Assembly (NCBI GenBank): GCA_963668435.2
Contig: CAXXSC010000001.1
Location: 496,001-560,000, forward strand
Source: G963668435 sp963668435
GTDB lineage: Bacteria; Latescibacterota; Latescibacteria; Latescibacterales; Latescibacteraceae
Length of the DNA stretch: 64,000 nucleotides
Direction of reading: 5' to 3'
The notes beneath the pieces were generated by a model. It did no database searches and was not told the origin of the DNA. It worked only from the letters and a program-made list of their open reading frames with translations. The position numbers and the translations under genes are program-made. Positions 33,334 to 40,886 of this stretch are shown one piece after another; positions within the stretch are counted from its first letter, which is position 1; each line of letters starts with the position of its first letter.

Positions 33334-33882
33334 ATGAAACGAACAGCAGCAAGAATATTAATGCTATTTACATTACTCATCGGTTTCCACTCGACAGTAT
33401 ATGCGGATTTCGGGTTTGAGCTGGACGCGCTCCCCTTTGCCACCGGCGGCTGGTATGCCTCCGCGTGGCAGGGCTATGGAAAATGGCGTGTAAGGGCGGT
33501 CGCCTCGCATATAAATATCCCCGAATTTTCCGTGAAAGACGGTTTCGACAGTGCCGAAACGGATGCCTATGCACTTATCGCTGACCGGTTCTTCGGTTCC
33601 GGGGCAGAATATCACCGTGGTTTCTGGGCCGGAGCAGGCCTCGAGTACTGGCATAACGGCATATCAAGAAGCGGCTACCGGGGGCAGGCTGCTTACAATA
33701 CGGTCATGTTCACGTTCGGTGCGGGCTATGTCTGGGAAATCACGGACACGATCTATCTCAATCCCTGGTTTGCCGGGCATGTTCAGGCCGCGGGTGACAG
33801 GAATGTCGAGGTTTCGGGACGTAAATACCGCCCCGGCAGTTTCCTGTCCGAGGCCTCGATGAAACTGGGCTGGCGTTTCTGA
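33334..33882 (+). CDS. Small outer-membrane beta-barrel protein
   Basis: A 182 aa protein with signal peptide (MKRTAARILMLFTLLIGFHS, cleaved near VYA-DF). The mature part alternates aromatic and polar residues in short strands (GGWYASAWQGYGKWRVRAVA, RGFWAGAGLEYWHNG, TVMFTFGAGYVWEI) and ends in LGWRF, the terminal phenylalanine typical of barrels inserted by the BAM complex. No specific family is recognised. Good ribosome site GGGAGAAA before ATG 33334. It is first in an operon with a TetR regulator and a secreted protein, behind a promoter covered by twin operators. Confidence 0.7.
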   Translation: MKRTAARILMLFTLLIGFHSTVYADFGFELDALPFATGGWYASAWQGYGKWRVRAVASHINIPEFSVKDGFDSAETDAYALIADRFFGSGAEYHRGFWAGAGLEYWHNGISRSGYRGQAAYNTVMFTFGAGYVWEITDTIYLNPWFAGHVQAAGDRNVEVSGRKYRPGSFLSEASMKLGWRF

Positions 33883-33932
33883 ACAAGCGCTAAACAGCTA
33901 TCAGCATCTGAACAAATATGAAAGAAGGTCAC

Positions 33933-34535
33933 ATGGAACGAAGCAGGCAGAAAACGAAAGAACGCATACTCGAATCCCTCGGAAACCTTCTGGCACGTCA
34001 GGGTTTTGCCAATGTCGGTATCAACACGGTGGCACGTGAGGCGGGCTGCGACAAGGTGCTGATCTACCGCTATTTCGGCGGCATGGAGGGGCTTTTCGAG
34101 GCATTCGCCCGTTGGCGTGAAATACTTCCTCAGCCGCCGAAACAGTCCGGGGACGAAAGCGGCGACACCCGGCAGGATTTCGAGACTGAGGCGATCTCAT
34201 TCCTGTCCGGTTTCGCCCGGACACTCAGGGATGATCCGGTCATGCGTGAAATCATGATCTGGGAACTCCTCGAACGCAACAGCCTGACCGATGCTCTCGC
34301 GAAGGAACGCGAAAAACGGGGATTGGAAGTTGTCGGGCAATTCAGTGAGAAAAGCACGGAAGAATTCACCGCGGCGGCCTCGATTATCAGCGCCGGGATC
34401 ACCTATCTCGCGCTCAGGGGCAAAACCGCAGATGTCTACAATGGTATCGAACTTACAAGCGAAGAAGGCTGGGAACAGATCGAAAAAGGTATCGACTTCC
34501 TTGTCCGCGCGGTCGCCGCACAACCCCGGCAATAA
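33933..34535 (+). CDS. TetR-family transcriptional regulator
   Basis: A 200 aa regulator. The N-terminal helix-turn-helix is standard: KTKERILESLGNLLARQGFA, VGINTVAREAGCDKVLIYRYFGG (split here across lines of evidence by the family's 'T...IA..AGV....Y.YF' rule). The C-terminal half is all helical and would bind a small ligand. The ATG at 33933 has AAGGT seven bases upstream, unlike the ATG at 33918. It probably represses its own operon through the palindromes at 33265-33304. The ligand is unknown; the operon encodes only an outer-membrane barrel and a secreted protein. Confidence 0.85.
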   Translation: MERSRQKTKERILESLGNLLARQGFANVGINTVAREAGCDKVLIYRYFGGMEGLFEAFARWREILPQPPKQSGDESGDTRQDFETEAISFLSGFARTLRDDPVMREIMIWELLERNSLTDALAKEREKRGLEVVGQFSEKSTEEFTAAASIISAGITYLALRGKTADVYNGIELTSEEGWEQIEKGIDFLVRAVAAQPRQ

Positions 34536-34546
34536 GGAGTAGTAGC

Positions 34547-35299
34547 ATGAAATCCCATACAGGCAGACAGGCATTGATATGCGTCATTTTCATGGCTCTG
34601 ACCATTTCAGCGTTTCAGCCCAGGAAAGCCCTATCGGCAGATACAAAGACTGTTACAGTTACTGTCGAGCCCGGCAGGCACTGGAAACACACGCTGATGA
34701 AGATCATGAAACTATACCCGGTCAGGACAACGCCGCAGATCGCGATATGGATCGAGGACAGTGACGGCGGAATGCTCGAAACGCTCTATGTTACCAGAAG
34801 GTACGCGGAACAGGACTGGCGTAAAACACCGGGAGAAGATGTTCCCGAGGGCGGTATCGTCAGGAAATCGGCGCTTCCGCTCTGGGCATACAGATATGCG
34901 GAGAGGACAGGCAAGCATGTCGGCGGCAGTGCGGAACTTCCGGACGCTGTCAGCGCTGCCTCACCCAAAGGCGCTTTCAGTATTGAACGTGAGATCACCG
35001 GTTTGCCGGAGCAGTTTACTGTCTGTGTCGAGCTCAACAACTCGGCGGATTTCAACGAGGGCTATCCGCGCGACTCATTGCCCGGCACTGCTGATTATTC
35101 CGGTGGGAAATACGGCAGCGGGCAACCGTCAATACTGTACTCGGGGCGCATTGACAGCATGTCGTCCGATAGTGATATTCATCTCTGCGCGGAAGGGCAT
35201 GGCAGCCCGGACGGTTCCCAGGGCGATCTGATCGAGGAACTGTCCACACTCACGACAGCAAAGGAGATTGTCAGGGCGGTCACAGTATCAATCAGGTGA
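34547..35299 (+). CDS. Secreted DUF2271-like protein
   Basis: A 250 aa protein with a signal peptide (residues about 1-30, ending ALSAD). The body includes 'TPQIAIWIEDSDGGMLETLY' and VTRRYAEQDWR, the pattern of DUF2271-type periplasmic proteins that are often found near flavin/thiamine-linked or iron-related genes; the C-terminal half has 'FTVCVELNNSADFNEGYP' and SGQPSILYSGRID. Function unknown. It starts 11 bases after the tetR stop with AAGGAG upstream and is the last gene of the operon. A modular hairpin element begins right after its stop and likely acts as terminator (GGGCC-AGAG-GGCCC then TTTT). Confidence 0.6.
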   Translation: MKSHTGRQALICVIFMALTISAFQPRKALSADTKTVTVTVEPGRHWKHTLMKIMKLYPVRTTPQIAIWIEDSDGGMLETLYVTRRYAEQDWRKTPGEDVPEGGIVRKSALPLWAYRYAERTGKHVGGSAELPDAVSAASPKGAFSIEREITGLPEQFTVCVELNNSADFNEGYPRDSLPGTADYSGGKYGSGQPSILYSGRIDSMSSDSDIHLCAEGHGSPDGSQGDLIEELSTLTTAKEIVRAVTVSIR

Positions 35300-35311
35300 A
35301 CGGCATCGGCG

Positions 35312-35585
35312 GGGCCAGAGGGCCCTTTTATTTTCTGGCATCGGCGGATGCTTTATATTTCTGATAGGAATATGCAAATCGATCCGCTGTTGTCGCTTGG
35401 ACGACAACGCTGGAAAGCGGGATCAGGGGAAAGACAGTTTTAACCGCTGATGACAATGATTAAAAGATAACCCCCTGTCGTTTCACGACATCCCCCTGTA
35501 GAGGGGGCGCCAGAGGGCGCTTTTTGTTTCTGATGGGTTTGTGCATGTACAGTCGCTGTTCGGCTCTGCGAAGCCGAACGCTGGC
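35312..35585 (-). repeat. Modular hairpin element copies 9 and 10
   Basis: Copy 9 (35312-35413, read on minus): hairpin A TTGTCG/CGACAA with loop TCCAAG (35390-35407), linker GATCGATTTGCATA, B hairpins GCATC-CGCC-GATGC (35338-35351) and GGGCC-CTCT-GGCCC (35312-35325). Copy 10 (35507-35585): hairpin A TTCGGCT/AGCCGAA (35559-35578) and B GCGCC-CTCT-GGCGC (35507-35520). Between them lie ACCCCCTGTCGTTTCACGAC and CCCCCTGTAGAGGGGG. On the plus strand each B hairpin is followed by a T run. The gap 35300-35841 holds no gene. Confidence 0.7.
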
Positions 35586-37480
35586 TTGTGCGATCACCAG
35601 TATTTGCGGCGCTGTTTTGGGCGCTGTTTTTTTTAAGTCTTTTGTCGCGTTAGCGACCGCCCCCCTCTTTCAGGGGGGACACGGCGAAGCCGAGGGGGGT
35701 GATCTTTTAATCATCGTTAATCATTTAATCATAGCAATCAGCGGTTCAGACAATTTTTTTCTCTGTGCCCTCGTGCCTTTGCCCCTCATCTTCCATCTTC
35801 TCTCCTGTATTCTGAATCCTGACTACTGAATCCTGTCTTTTCTACCTCAGCAGCAACAGCCGTTTCGTCTCCACCGCCCCGCCAGTGTCGAGCACGCAGA
35901 AATGTATTCCGCTCGCCATGCCCTCCGCGTTCCACACAGCTGAATGCACCCCTGCGACAAACTGCCCACTAGCCAGATCGGTCACATGCTGACCGTTGAG
36001 GTTGTAAATGGAAAGCGTTATCTCGGAGGGCTCCGAAAGCGTGAAAGATATCGTTGTTGAGGGATTGAACGGGTTCGGCGAGGGATTCAGAAGGCACGCT
36101 GTCTGCGGCAGGAGTTTGTCTGTTTCGACTGATACAGTCGGGTCGTATTCGTAGGCACCTATGTCGGGCGCAGTGCCATAGTACTCTTCGGGCTGCATGT
36201 CGAGAATGACCTCGCTGTCCCACTCGAAATGGGCCGTGCCGGTGTCGATGGCGGGAGAATTCTTATGTAATAAGTAACTGTCAATTTTATCGAGATCACC
36301 ACTCACAAAAACTGGATCGCCATAAAGAATAGTGCCTTCAAATGATATGTCCACATACTCAGAAAAATTATCCTTTATATAACTATAATAACTTGTGATA
36401 CCTGATTGCCCGCTTTTCAGGAAAGAATTGGCAATAACGATTTGTTTTTTATTATCAGCTGCGCCTCTGTAATCAATGGCATACATGTCTAATGGTGCAA
36501 AAATCGTGTTTACAGCATATAAACTCGCACCGTTGAGTATTACTTGATCTATCGTAGACGTAACAACGGTAATATCTGACAGGTTAGCCGTGATATGATT
36601 ATGAAAAATCAGGGAATTACTGACTTTCACATTTGAGTAATCCAATTCAAGACCTTCCATATTATCAAAAATCACACAATTCTTCAAGACAACGGACTCG
36701 CATTGCCGTGCAACAAGGCAATTGCTTAAATTGCCATAAATATAGACATCCTCAAGAAGAGCGTTAGACTCGCTAAAAGCAATTCCGCCACAGTCCATGG
36801 CGCTGCAATTTGTAACGTGCACATGTTTGATTACCGGACTGGAATCGTCAAAATCCATGCTGCCACCAGCATTTATACTGTAGCAGTTCTCAACAATCAT
36901 ATGTTCGATATATGGCGCAGCATTCCTGCAACTGATACCGGAGCCTCTGTTGATAAGTTTTGTCGGATTGGAAGCAATTGACCCATAGCTTAATCGAAGT
37001 GTGAAGCCGACAATTGAGGGCGATGTGCTGGTTTCCTCGTTGAAAATGCCAATACAACCCGCCTTACCACCCCCGTTGATCACCGTCTCATGCATATATG
37101 TCGTATCCGCCGTGGTGAGATAGTGCGAGGCAAGGGTGATGTTTTTGGCACTCAGATCGACATTCTCGAAATATGTCCCCGGCGCGACAAGGACAGTATC
37201 GCTTTCGGCGGCGATATCAATGCCTGCCTGGATAGTCGGCTGATCATCGGGGATGTTGATTATTGCGGCGTGTGCGGTAAAAGCTGACAGCAGGAAAACG
37301 GTGGCAACTGTTGCGAAAAAGATATTCCTGAACCTCACGGACCTCATCACGACCTCACTTGCGGGTGTTGTGCGTTAAATTTAGCTGATCATAATATAAT
37401 ATGAAAATGAAAAAAAAGAAAGGATTCAGGATTCAGTAGTCAGAATACAGGGGGAAAGAAAAAAGATGAATGGAACACGG
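35335..37480 (-). repeat. Right arm of the 2.15 kb inverted repeat
   Basis: Inverted counterpart of 25211-27358 with the same order: leader, surface-protein gene, downstream text, two modular elements. Divergence is concentrated in the gene centre (about 36266-37085). The intergenic parts, including words such as 'ATTGTCTGAACCGCTGATTG', are almost identical between arms, arguing for recent duplication or ongoing gene conversion. Confidence 0.8.
35842..37347 (-). CDS. Secreted beta-helix surface protein B with C-terminal sorting domain
   Basis: A 501 aa paralogue of surface protein A. Residues 1-90 (signal peptide to TYMHETVING) and about 360-501 (SPAIDTGTAHFEWDSEVILD to the LLLLR end) are nearly identical to it; residues about 95-355 are unrelated at first sight except for the repeating beta-helix pattern (NCSAMDCGGIAFSESNALLE, NCVIFDNMEGLELDYSNVKV). 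The centre is again more A+T-rich than the ends. The C-terminal LLNPSPNPFNPSTTISFTLS domain is a FlgD-like/type IX sorting domain. The ATG at 37347 follows GAGGT. The pair has the hallmarks of a diversifying surface protein with an exchangeable central cassette. Confidence 0.8.
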   Translation of the reverse strand: MRSVRFRNIFFATVATVFLLSAFTAHAAIINIPDDQPTIQAGIDIAAESDTVLVAPGTYFENVDLSAKNITLASHYLTTADTTYMHETVINGGGKAGCIGIFNEETSTSPSIVGFTLRLSYGSIASNPTKLINRGSGISCRNAAPYIEHMIVENCYSINAGGSMDFDDSSPVIKHVHVTNCSAMDCGGIAFSESNALLEDVYIYGNLSNCLVARQCESVVLKNCVIFDNMEGLELDYSNVKVSNSLIFHNHITANLSDITVVTSTIDQVILNGASLYAVNTIFAPLDMYAIDYRGAADNKKQIVIANSFLKSGQSGITSYYSYIKDNFSEYVDISFEGTILYGDPVFVSGDLDKIDSYLLHKNSPAIDTGTAHFEWDSEVILDMQPEEYYGTAPDIGAYEYDPTVSVETDKLLPQTACLLNPSPNPFNPSTTISFTLSEPSEITLSIYNLNGQHVTDLASGQFVAGVHSAVWNAEGMASGIHFCVLDTGGAVETKRLLLLR

Positions 37481-37733
37481 ATTCCACGGATTCCACGGAT
37501 TGAACGGATGGACGCTGATTAAACGAAAAAAATAGCCACGAAAAGGCACAAAAAAACACGAGGTAAAGACAGAAGATTCACTGCAGAGGCGCAAAGGCGC
37601 GAAGGCACAGAGAAAAGGCTGTTAAAGGATTAAAGAAGAGGCTGTCATGCCGAACTCGTTGGAGTTCAGTAAATGCCGATCTTTGCCGATGGATAGTAAT
37701 AATTGGTATCTTTACGGGAAACAAGCATTTTTC

Positions 37734-37761
37734 TTGACATTGCGGTCACATAGATTATATT
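37734..37761 (+). promoter_or_regulatory. Promoter of the acyltransferase-coaE unit
   Basis: TTGACA (37734-37739), a 16-base spacer, and TATATT (37756-37761). The predicted start near 37769 lies downstream of the first in-frame ATG (37766), which is why the acyltransferase is started at 37811. The rest of the gap (37481-37733) is 'attccacggattccacggattgaacgg' and 'gcgcaaaggcgcgaaggcacagag' filler repeat without a gene. Confidence 0.7.
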
Positions 37762-37810
37762 TATTATGCCTATCTATGTATTGACGTATCTCTTTTGCAT
37801 TGCAGGAATT

Positions 37811-38752
37811 ATGCCGAAAAAAAAGAGCTTATCGAAGCGTCTGCTCCATCGTTTCGAATATATATCGCTTCGGGGGCTGGCAGTGCTGTTCGCTTTTTTG
37901 CCGCTTTCCGTGGTGTACCGGATAGCCGGACTGCTCGGACTTATTTGCTGCGATGTGCTGAAAATACGCTATGATGTGACAATAGAGAATCTTCGCCGGG
38001 CATTTGCTCCCGAAAGGGATGAGCGCGAACTTCATCGCCTTGCGAAGGAGTCCTACCGGCAGATCGGCATGACATTTATCGAGATGCTGCTGGTGCCGAG
38101 GCTCAAGGCGAGGATGCTTGAAATTGTCGATGTTTCGGGGCTCGAGGACCTGTCGTACCGTCCGGGTGACAAACGCGGGATAATTTTCGTGTCAGCGCAT
38201 TTCGGAAGCTGGGAGTTGAACGGGGCGTCACTGGCCCTGTCCGGTATACCTATGACGACGGTGGCGAAACGGCAGTCGAACCCTTATGTTGATGGCTATA
38301 TTACCCGGCAGCGTACTGACTTGGGGTTGAATATCGTTCAGCCGGGCGCCTCTGTCAAGCAGCTTGTGCAGGCATTGAAAAATGGCGAGGGTATCGGGTT
38401 GATATCCGATCAGGATGCGGGGGCACGGGGCGTTTTTGTTGACTTTTTCGGTGAGAAAGCCTCCACTCCGGTGGGAGCGGCCCAGCTTGCTCTCAAGTAT
38501 GGCGCCCCTCTCGTTGTCAGCATGACACGCCGTCTTGAGGCCGGGCGTTACCAGAGTATTTTCCGGGAGGTCGCCCTCGAGGAGGGGGACAGTGCCGAAT
38601 CGGTCACGCAGCGTTTCACGGCGGTCATGGAGGATATTATCCGGGAGACTCCCGAGCAGTATTTCTGGATGCACCGTCGTTGGAAAACAAAGGCTGACAG
38701 GGTTGCCGGTGAAAGTTCGCGGGGCAGTGGTTCCGGTCAGGAGACATCATGA
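37811..38752 (+). CDS. Lysophospholipid/lipid A acyltransferase (LpxL/HtrB family)
   Basis: A 313 aa membrane-associated acyltransferase of the LpxL/LpxM family, which adds secondary acyl chains to lipid A on the cytoplasmic face. One N-terminal hydrophobic helix (about residues 18-45) precedes the catalytic HX4E motif in VSAHFGSWELNGASL; 'GEGIGLISDQDAGARGVFVD' and 'FFGEKASTPVGAAQLALKYG' are family features, as is the late QYFWMHRRWK. The ATG at 37811 has CAGGA upstream and agrees with the promoter position. The stop overlaps the coaE start by four bases, so the two are coupled. It supports an outer membrane with lipopolysaccharide-like lipid. Confidence 0.88.
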   Translation: MPKKKSLSKRLLHRFEYISLRGLAVLFAFLPLSVVYRIAGLLGLICCDVLKIRYDVTIENLRRAFAPERDERELHRLAKESYRQIGMTFIEMLLVPRLKARMLEIVDVSGLEDLSYRPGDKRGIIFVSAHFGSWELNGASLALSGIPMTTVAKRQSNPYVDGYITRQRTDLGLNIVQPGASVKQLVQALKNGEGIGLISDQDAGARGVFVDFFGEKASTPVGAAQLALKYGAPLVVSMTRRLEAGRYQSIFREVALEEGDSAESVTQRFTAVMEDIIRETPEQYFWMHRRWKTKADRVAGESSRGSGSGQETS

Positions 38753-39333
38753 TTATCGGTGTGACCGGTTGTCCGGGCTCGGGCAAATCGATGTTCGCCG
38801 CATCCCTTGCGGATGAGGGCTGGCGGCTTATTGACGCTGATATGCTTGGCCGTGAGCTAGTGGAAAGCGATAAAGCGCTGCTCGATGATCTTGCCGGGGC
38901 TTTTGGTCAGGATATTCTCGGTGCTGACGGCAGGCTTGACCGGCGTCTTCTGGCAAAGCGGGCGTTTTCAGACAGGGAGAGGACCGCGGTGCTGAACGGT
39001 ATCGTTCATCCGAGGCTGATAAAGTGTCTGGCGGACGAAATCGAAGAATGTCGTTCAAATAATGGCGACGCTGTTATAGATTGCGCATTGATTTTTGAAT
39101 GGGGTATAGCGTCACAGTTCGATGCTGTTGTCTGTGTCGTTGCCGCTAAAGACCTGAGAATCAGGCGGATTGCTGCGCGTGACGGGCGAAGCAGTGATGA
39201 AATCGAGGACATGTTTTCGGCACAGCTTGCCGAGGAAGAAAAGGCGCACAGGGCTGATGTCGTGATCAGGAATGAAGGCTCTGCCGGGCGTTTGAGGTCA
39301 TACGGGCGGATGTTTGCTTCCTTGAAGCTGTGA
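38749..39333 (+). CDS. coaE: Dephospho-CoA kinase
   Basis: Last enzyme of coenzyme A synthesis, phosphorylating the 3'-hydroxyl of dephospho-CoA; 194 aa. The P-loop GCPGSGKS, the following DADMLGRELV (substrate-binding DAD), NGIVHPRL and 'VVCVVAAKDLRIRRIAARDG' are all standard. The ATG overlaps the acyltransferase stop (ATGA). Confidence 0.93.
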   Translation: MIIGVTGCPGSGKSMFAASLADEGWRLIDADMLGRELVESDKALLDDLAGAFGQDILGADGRLDRRLLAKRAFSDRERTAVLNGIVHPRLIKCLADEIEECRSNNGDAVIDCALIFEWGIASQFDAVVCVVAAKDLRIRRIAARDGRSSDEIEDMFSAQLAEEEKAHRADVVIRNEGSAGRLRSYGRMFASLKL

Positions 39334-39473
39334 TGGGAAAAGGCTGTGACAAGATGCGCCGATCCGGTGTGTCGAATGTGTTTTGAAATTGTAAATGGTT
39401 GATTATACAGCCCCTATGGGGTCATTGGTGCAGGGTGAGCTGTCCTCTGGCCGTGATAATTACGGAGTGCTCC

Positions 39474-39881
39474 ATGGATAATATGCAGGATGTCAGCGAG
39501 GATGTATTGAAGATTCTCGTCGTCGATGATGAGCATAACATTCTCGATGTCATACAGACCTTCCTTGAAAATGAAGGTTACCGGGTTATGACCGCGGATT
39601 CTGTCGCTGAGGCCATGAGCCGTCTCGAAGAGAGCATGCCTCAGATTGTCCTGCTCGATATCAGGATGCCTGATGTCGACGGTATACAGTGCCTGAGAAA
39701 GATCAAGGAGATGTATGAGCGTGTTGAGGTGGTCATGATGTCGGGTTTCGCGACAACCAGCATGGCCCGCAAATCCTTGCAGATAGGGGCTTTCGATTAT
39801 ATAACGAAACCTCTTGAGTTCGATCATTTGAAAGAAGTCATAGAACAGATAAAAATCACGAAATTTCTGGAGAAAATGTGA
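39474..39881 (+). CDS. Single-domain response regulator (CheY-like)
   Basis: A 135 aa receiver domain without an output domain. The acidic pair is in ILVVDDEHN (Asp18/19), the phosphorylation site is Asp62 in IVLLDIRMPDVDG, the conserved Ser is in VVMMSGFA and the Lys in DYITKPLEF. GGAG precedes the ATG at 39474 by seven bases. Its stop codon overlaps the GTG start of the Wza-like gene by four bases, so it is translated with the polysaccharide export genes and probably controls their activity by protein contact. No histidine kinase is nearby. Confidence 0.9.
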   Translation: MDNMQDVSEDVLKILVVDDEHNILDVIQTFLENEGYRVMTADSVAEAMSRLEESMPQIVLLDIRMPDVDGIQCLRKIKEMYERVEVVMMSGFATTSMARKSLQIGAFDYITKPLEFDHLKEVIEQIKITKFLEKM

Positions 39882-40870
39882 TAAAAAAATATAGCCTGAC
39901 ACGGATTTTCTCGGCAGTTTTCCTGTTGACTGCCCTCTTTATCAGTCCGGAAGTCCGTGCGCAGTCTGCGGACACTGTTGGCGCACCCATTGTCATGGAC
40001 GAGTTTTCCGAGGGACGCGAACAGATGGGGACCTATGTTATCAATCCCCTCGACCGTCTCAATGTTGTCGTTTATGCCGGCGACAAACAGATAGAAAGCA
40101 CTGATGAAATCGTCCGCAGCGACGGCACTATTTATCTGCCGTATCTCGAACGCGACGTTAAAATCGGAGGGTTGCGTATTCTCGATGCCGAGGAGGTGCT
40201 CGAGCGCCTTTCACGCAAGTATTTAAAAGAACCGCGGATCGTGATGACAGTGGTGCGCTCATATTCGCAGACAGTATCGACCTATGGTGAGATCCAGAGC
40301 ATGGATGTCGAGATCATGAATCCCATACGTATTCTGCAGCTCATCGCAAAGGCGGGTGGCCCGGAGACAAACGCGAGATCCGATTCCATAAGGGTGATTT
40401 CCCTGGACGGTTCGATCAAGTATTTCAATTTCGATGAGGTCAACAAGACGCCGACCGACGAGGCCAATTTCTATCTCAAGCCGGGCGATATCGTTTTTGT
40501 CCCCGAAGAGGAGGATTTCCGTGTTACAGCCCTGGGAGAGGTTAGAAACCCCGGCGAGTACGGAATGAAATCCGGCAACAAGCTGCTCGATGCGATTGTC
40601 AGTGCCGGTTCCTGGACGGAAAGCGCTGATATCAGCAAGATAAAAATCATTCGCGATGTTGACGGCAAAAAAGTGACAGTTGAGACAATTAATTTTGAGA
40701 AATATCTCGATGACGGCGAGGTGGCGATGAACCTGCCGCTGCAGGATGGCGATATTGTTCACGTGTCGACTAAGAAGACCTCGGTATTCGTTTCACAATT
40801 CGGTAATCTAATGCGAGTGCTTTACACAATGGCGACACTCTACGCTGTTGTAATATCTATACAGAATTAA
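39878..40870 (+). CDS. Polysaccharide export protein (Wza/GfcE-like, SLBB domains)
   Basis: A 330 aa exported protein. A signal peptide (MIKKYSLTRIFSAVFLLTAL...VRAQ) is followed by the Poly_export domain (YVINPLDRLNVVVYAGDKQI, DGTIYLPYLERDVKIGGLRI), two SLBB-like units ('GEIQSMDVEIMNPIRILQLI' and ALGEVRNPGEYGMKSGNKLL) and a C-terminal hydrophobic helix (GNLMRVLYTMATLYAVVIS). No lipobox is seen, unlike E. coli Wza. The GTG start with GGAG upstream overlaps the response regulator. It probably forms the outer-membrane exit channel working with the Wzc-like protein 16 bases downstream. Confidence 0.87.
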   Translation: MIKKYSLTRIFSAVFLLTALFISPEVRAQSADTVGAPIVMDEFSEGREQMGTYVINPLDRLNVVVYAGDKQIESTDEIVRSDGTIYLPYLERDVKIGGLRILDAEEVLERLSRKYLKEPRIVMTVVRSYSQTVSTYGEIQSMDVEIMNPIRILQLIAKAGGPETNARSDSIRVISLDGSIKYFNFDEVNKTPTDEANFYLKPGDIVFVPEEEDFRVTALGEVRNPGEYGMKSGNKLLDAIVSAGSWTESADISKIKIIRDVDGKKVTVETINFEKYLDDGEVAMNLPLQDGDIVHVSTKKTSVFVSQFGNLMRVLYTMATLYAVVISIQN

Positions 40871-40886
40871 AGGAAGGGTTCATGAA

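Noticed and set aside
16190..35585. CRISPR array as an explanation for the repeated units
   Set aside because: Units are scattered over 19 kb in both orientations, spacing is irregular, hairpin arms vary and no cas genes are present.
25211..37480. Composite transposon bounded by the inverted repeats
   Set aside because: No transposase or integrase in the arms or the middle, and no short terminal repeats or target duplications at the arm ends; homologous duplication with inversion is simpler.
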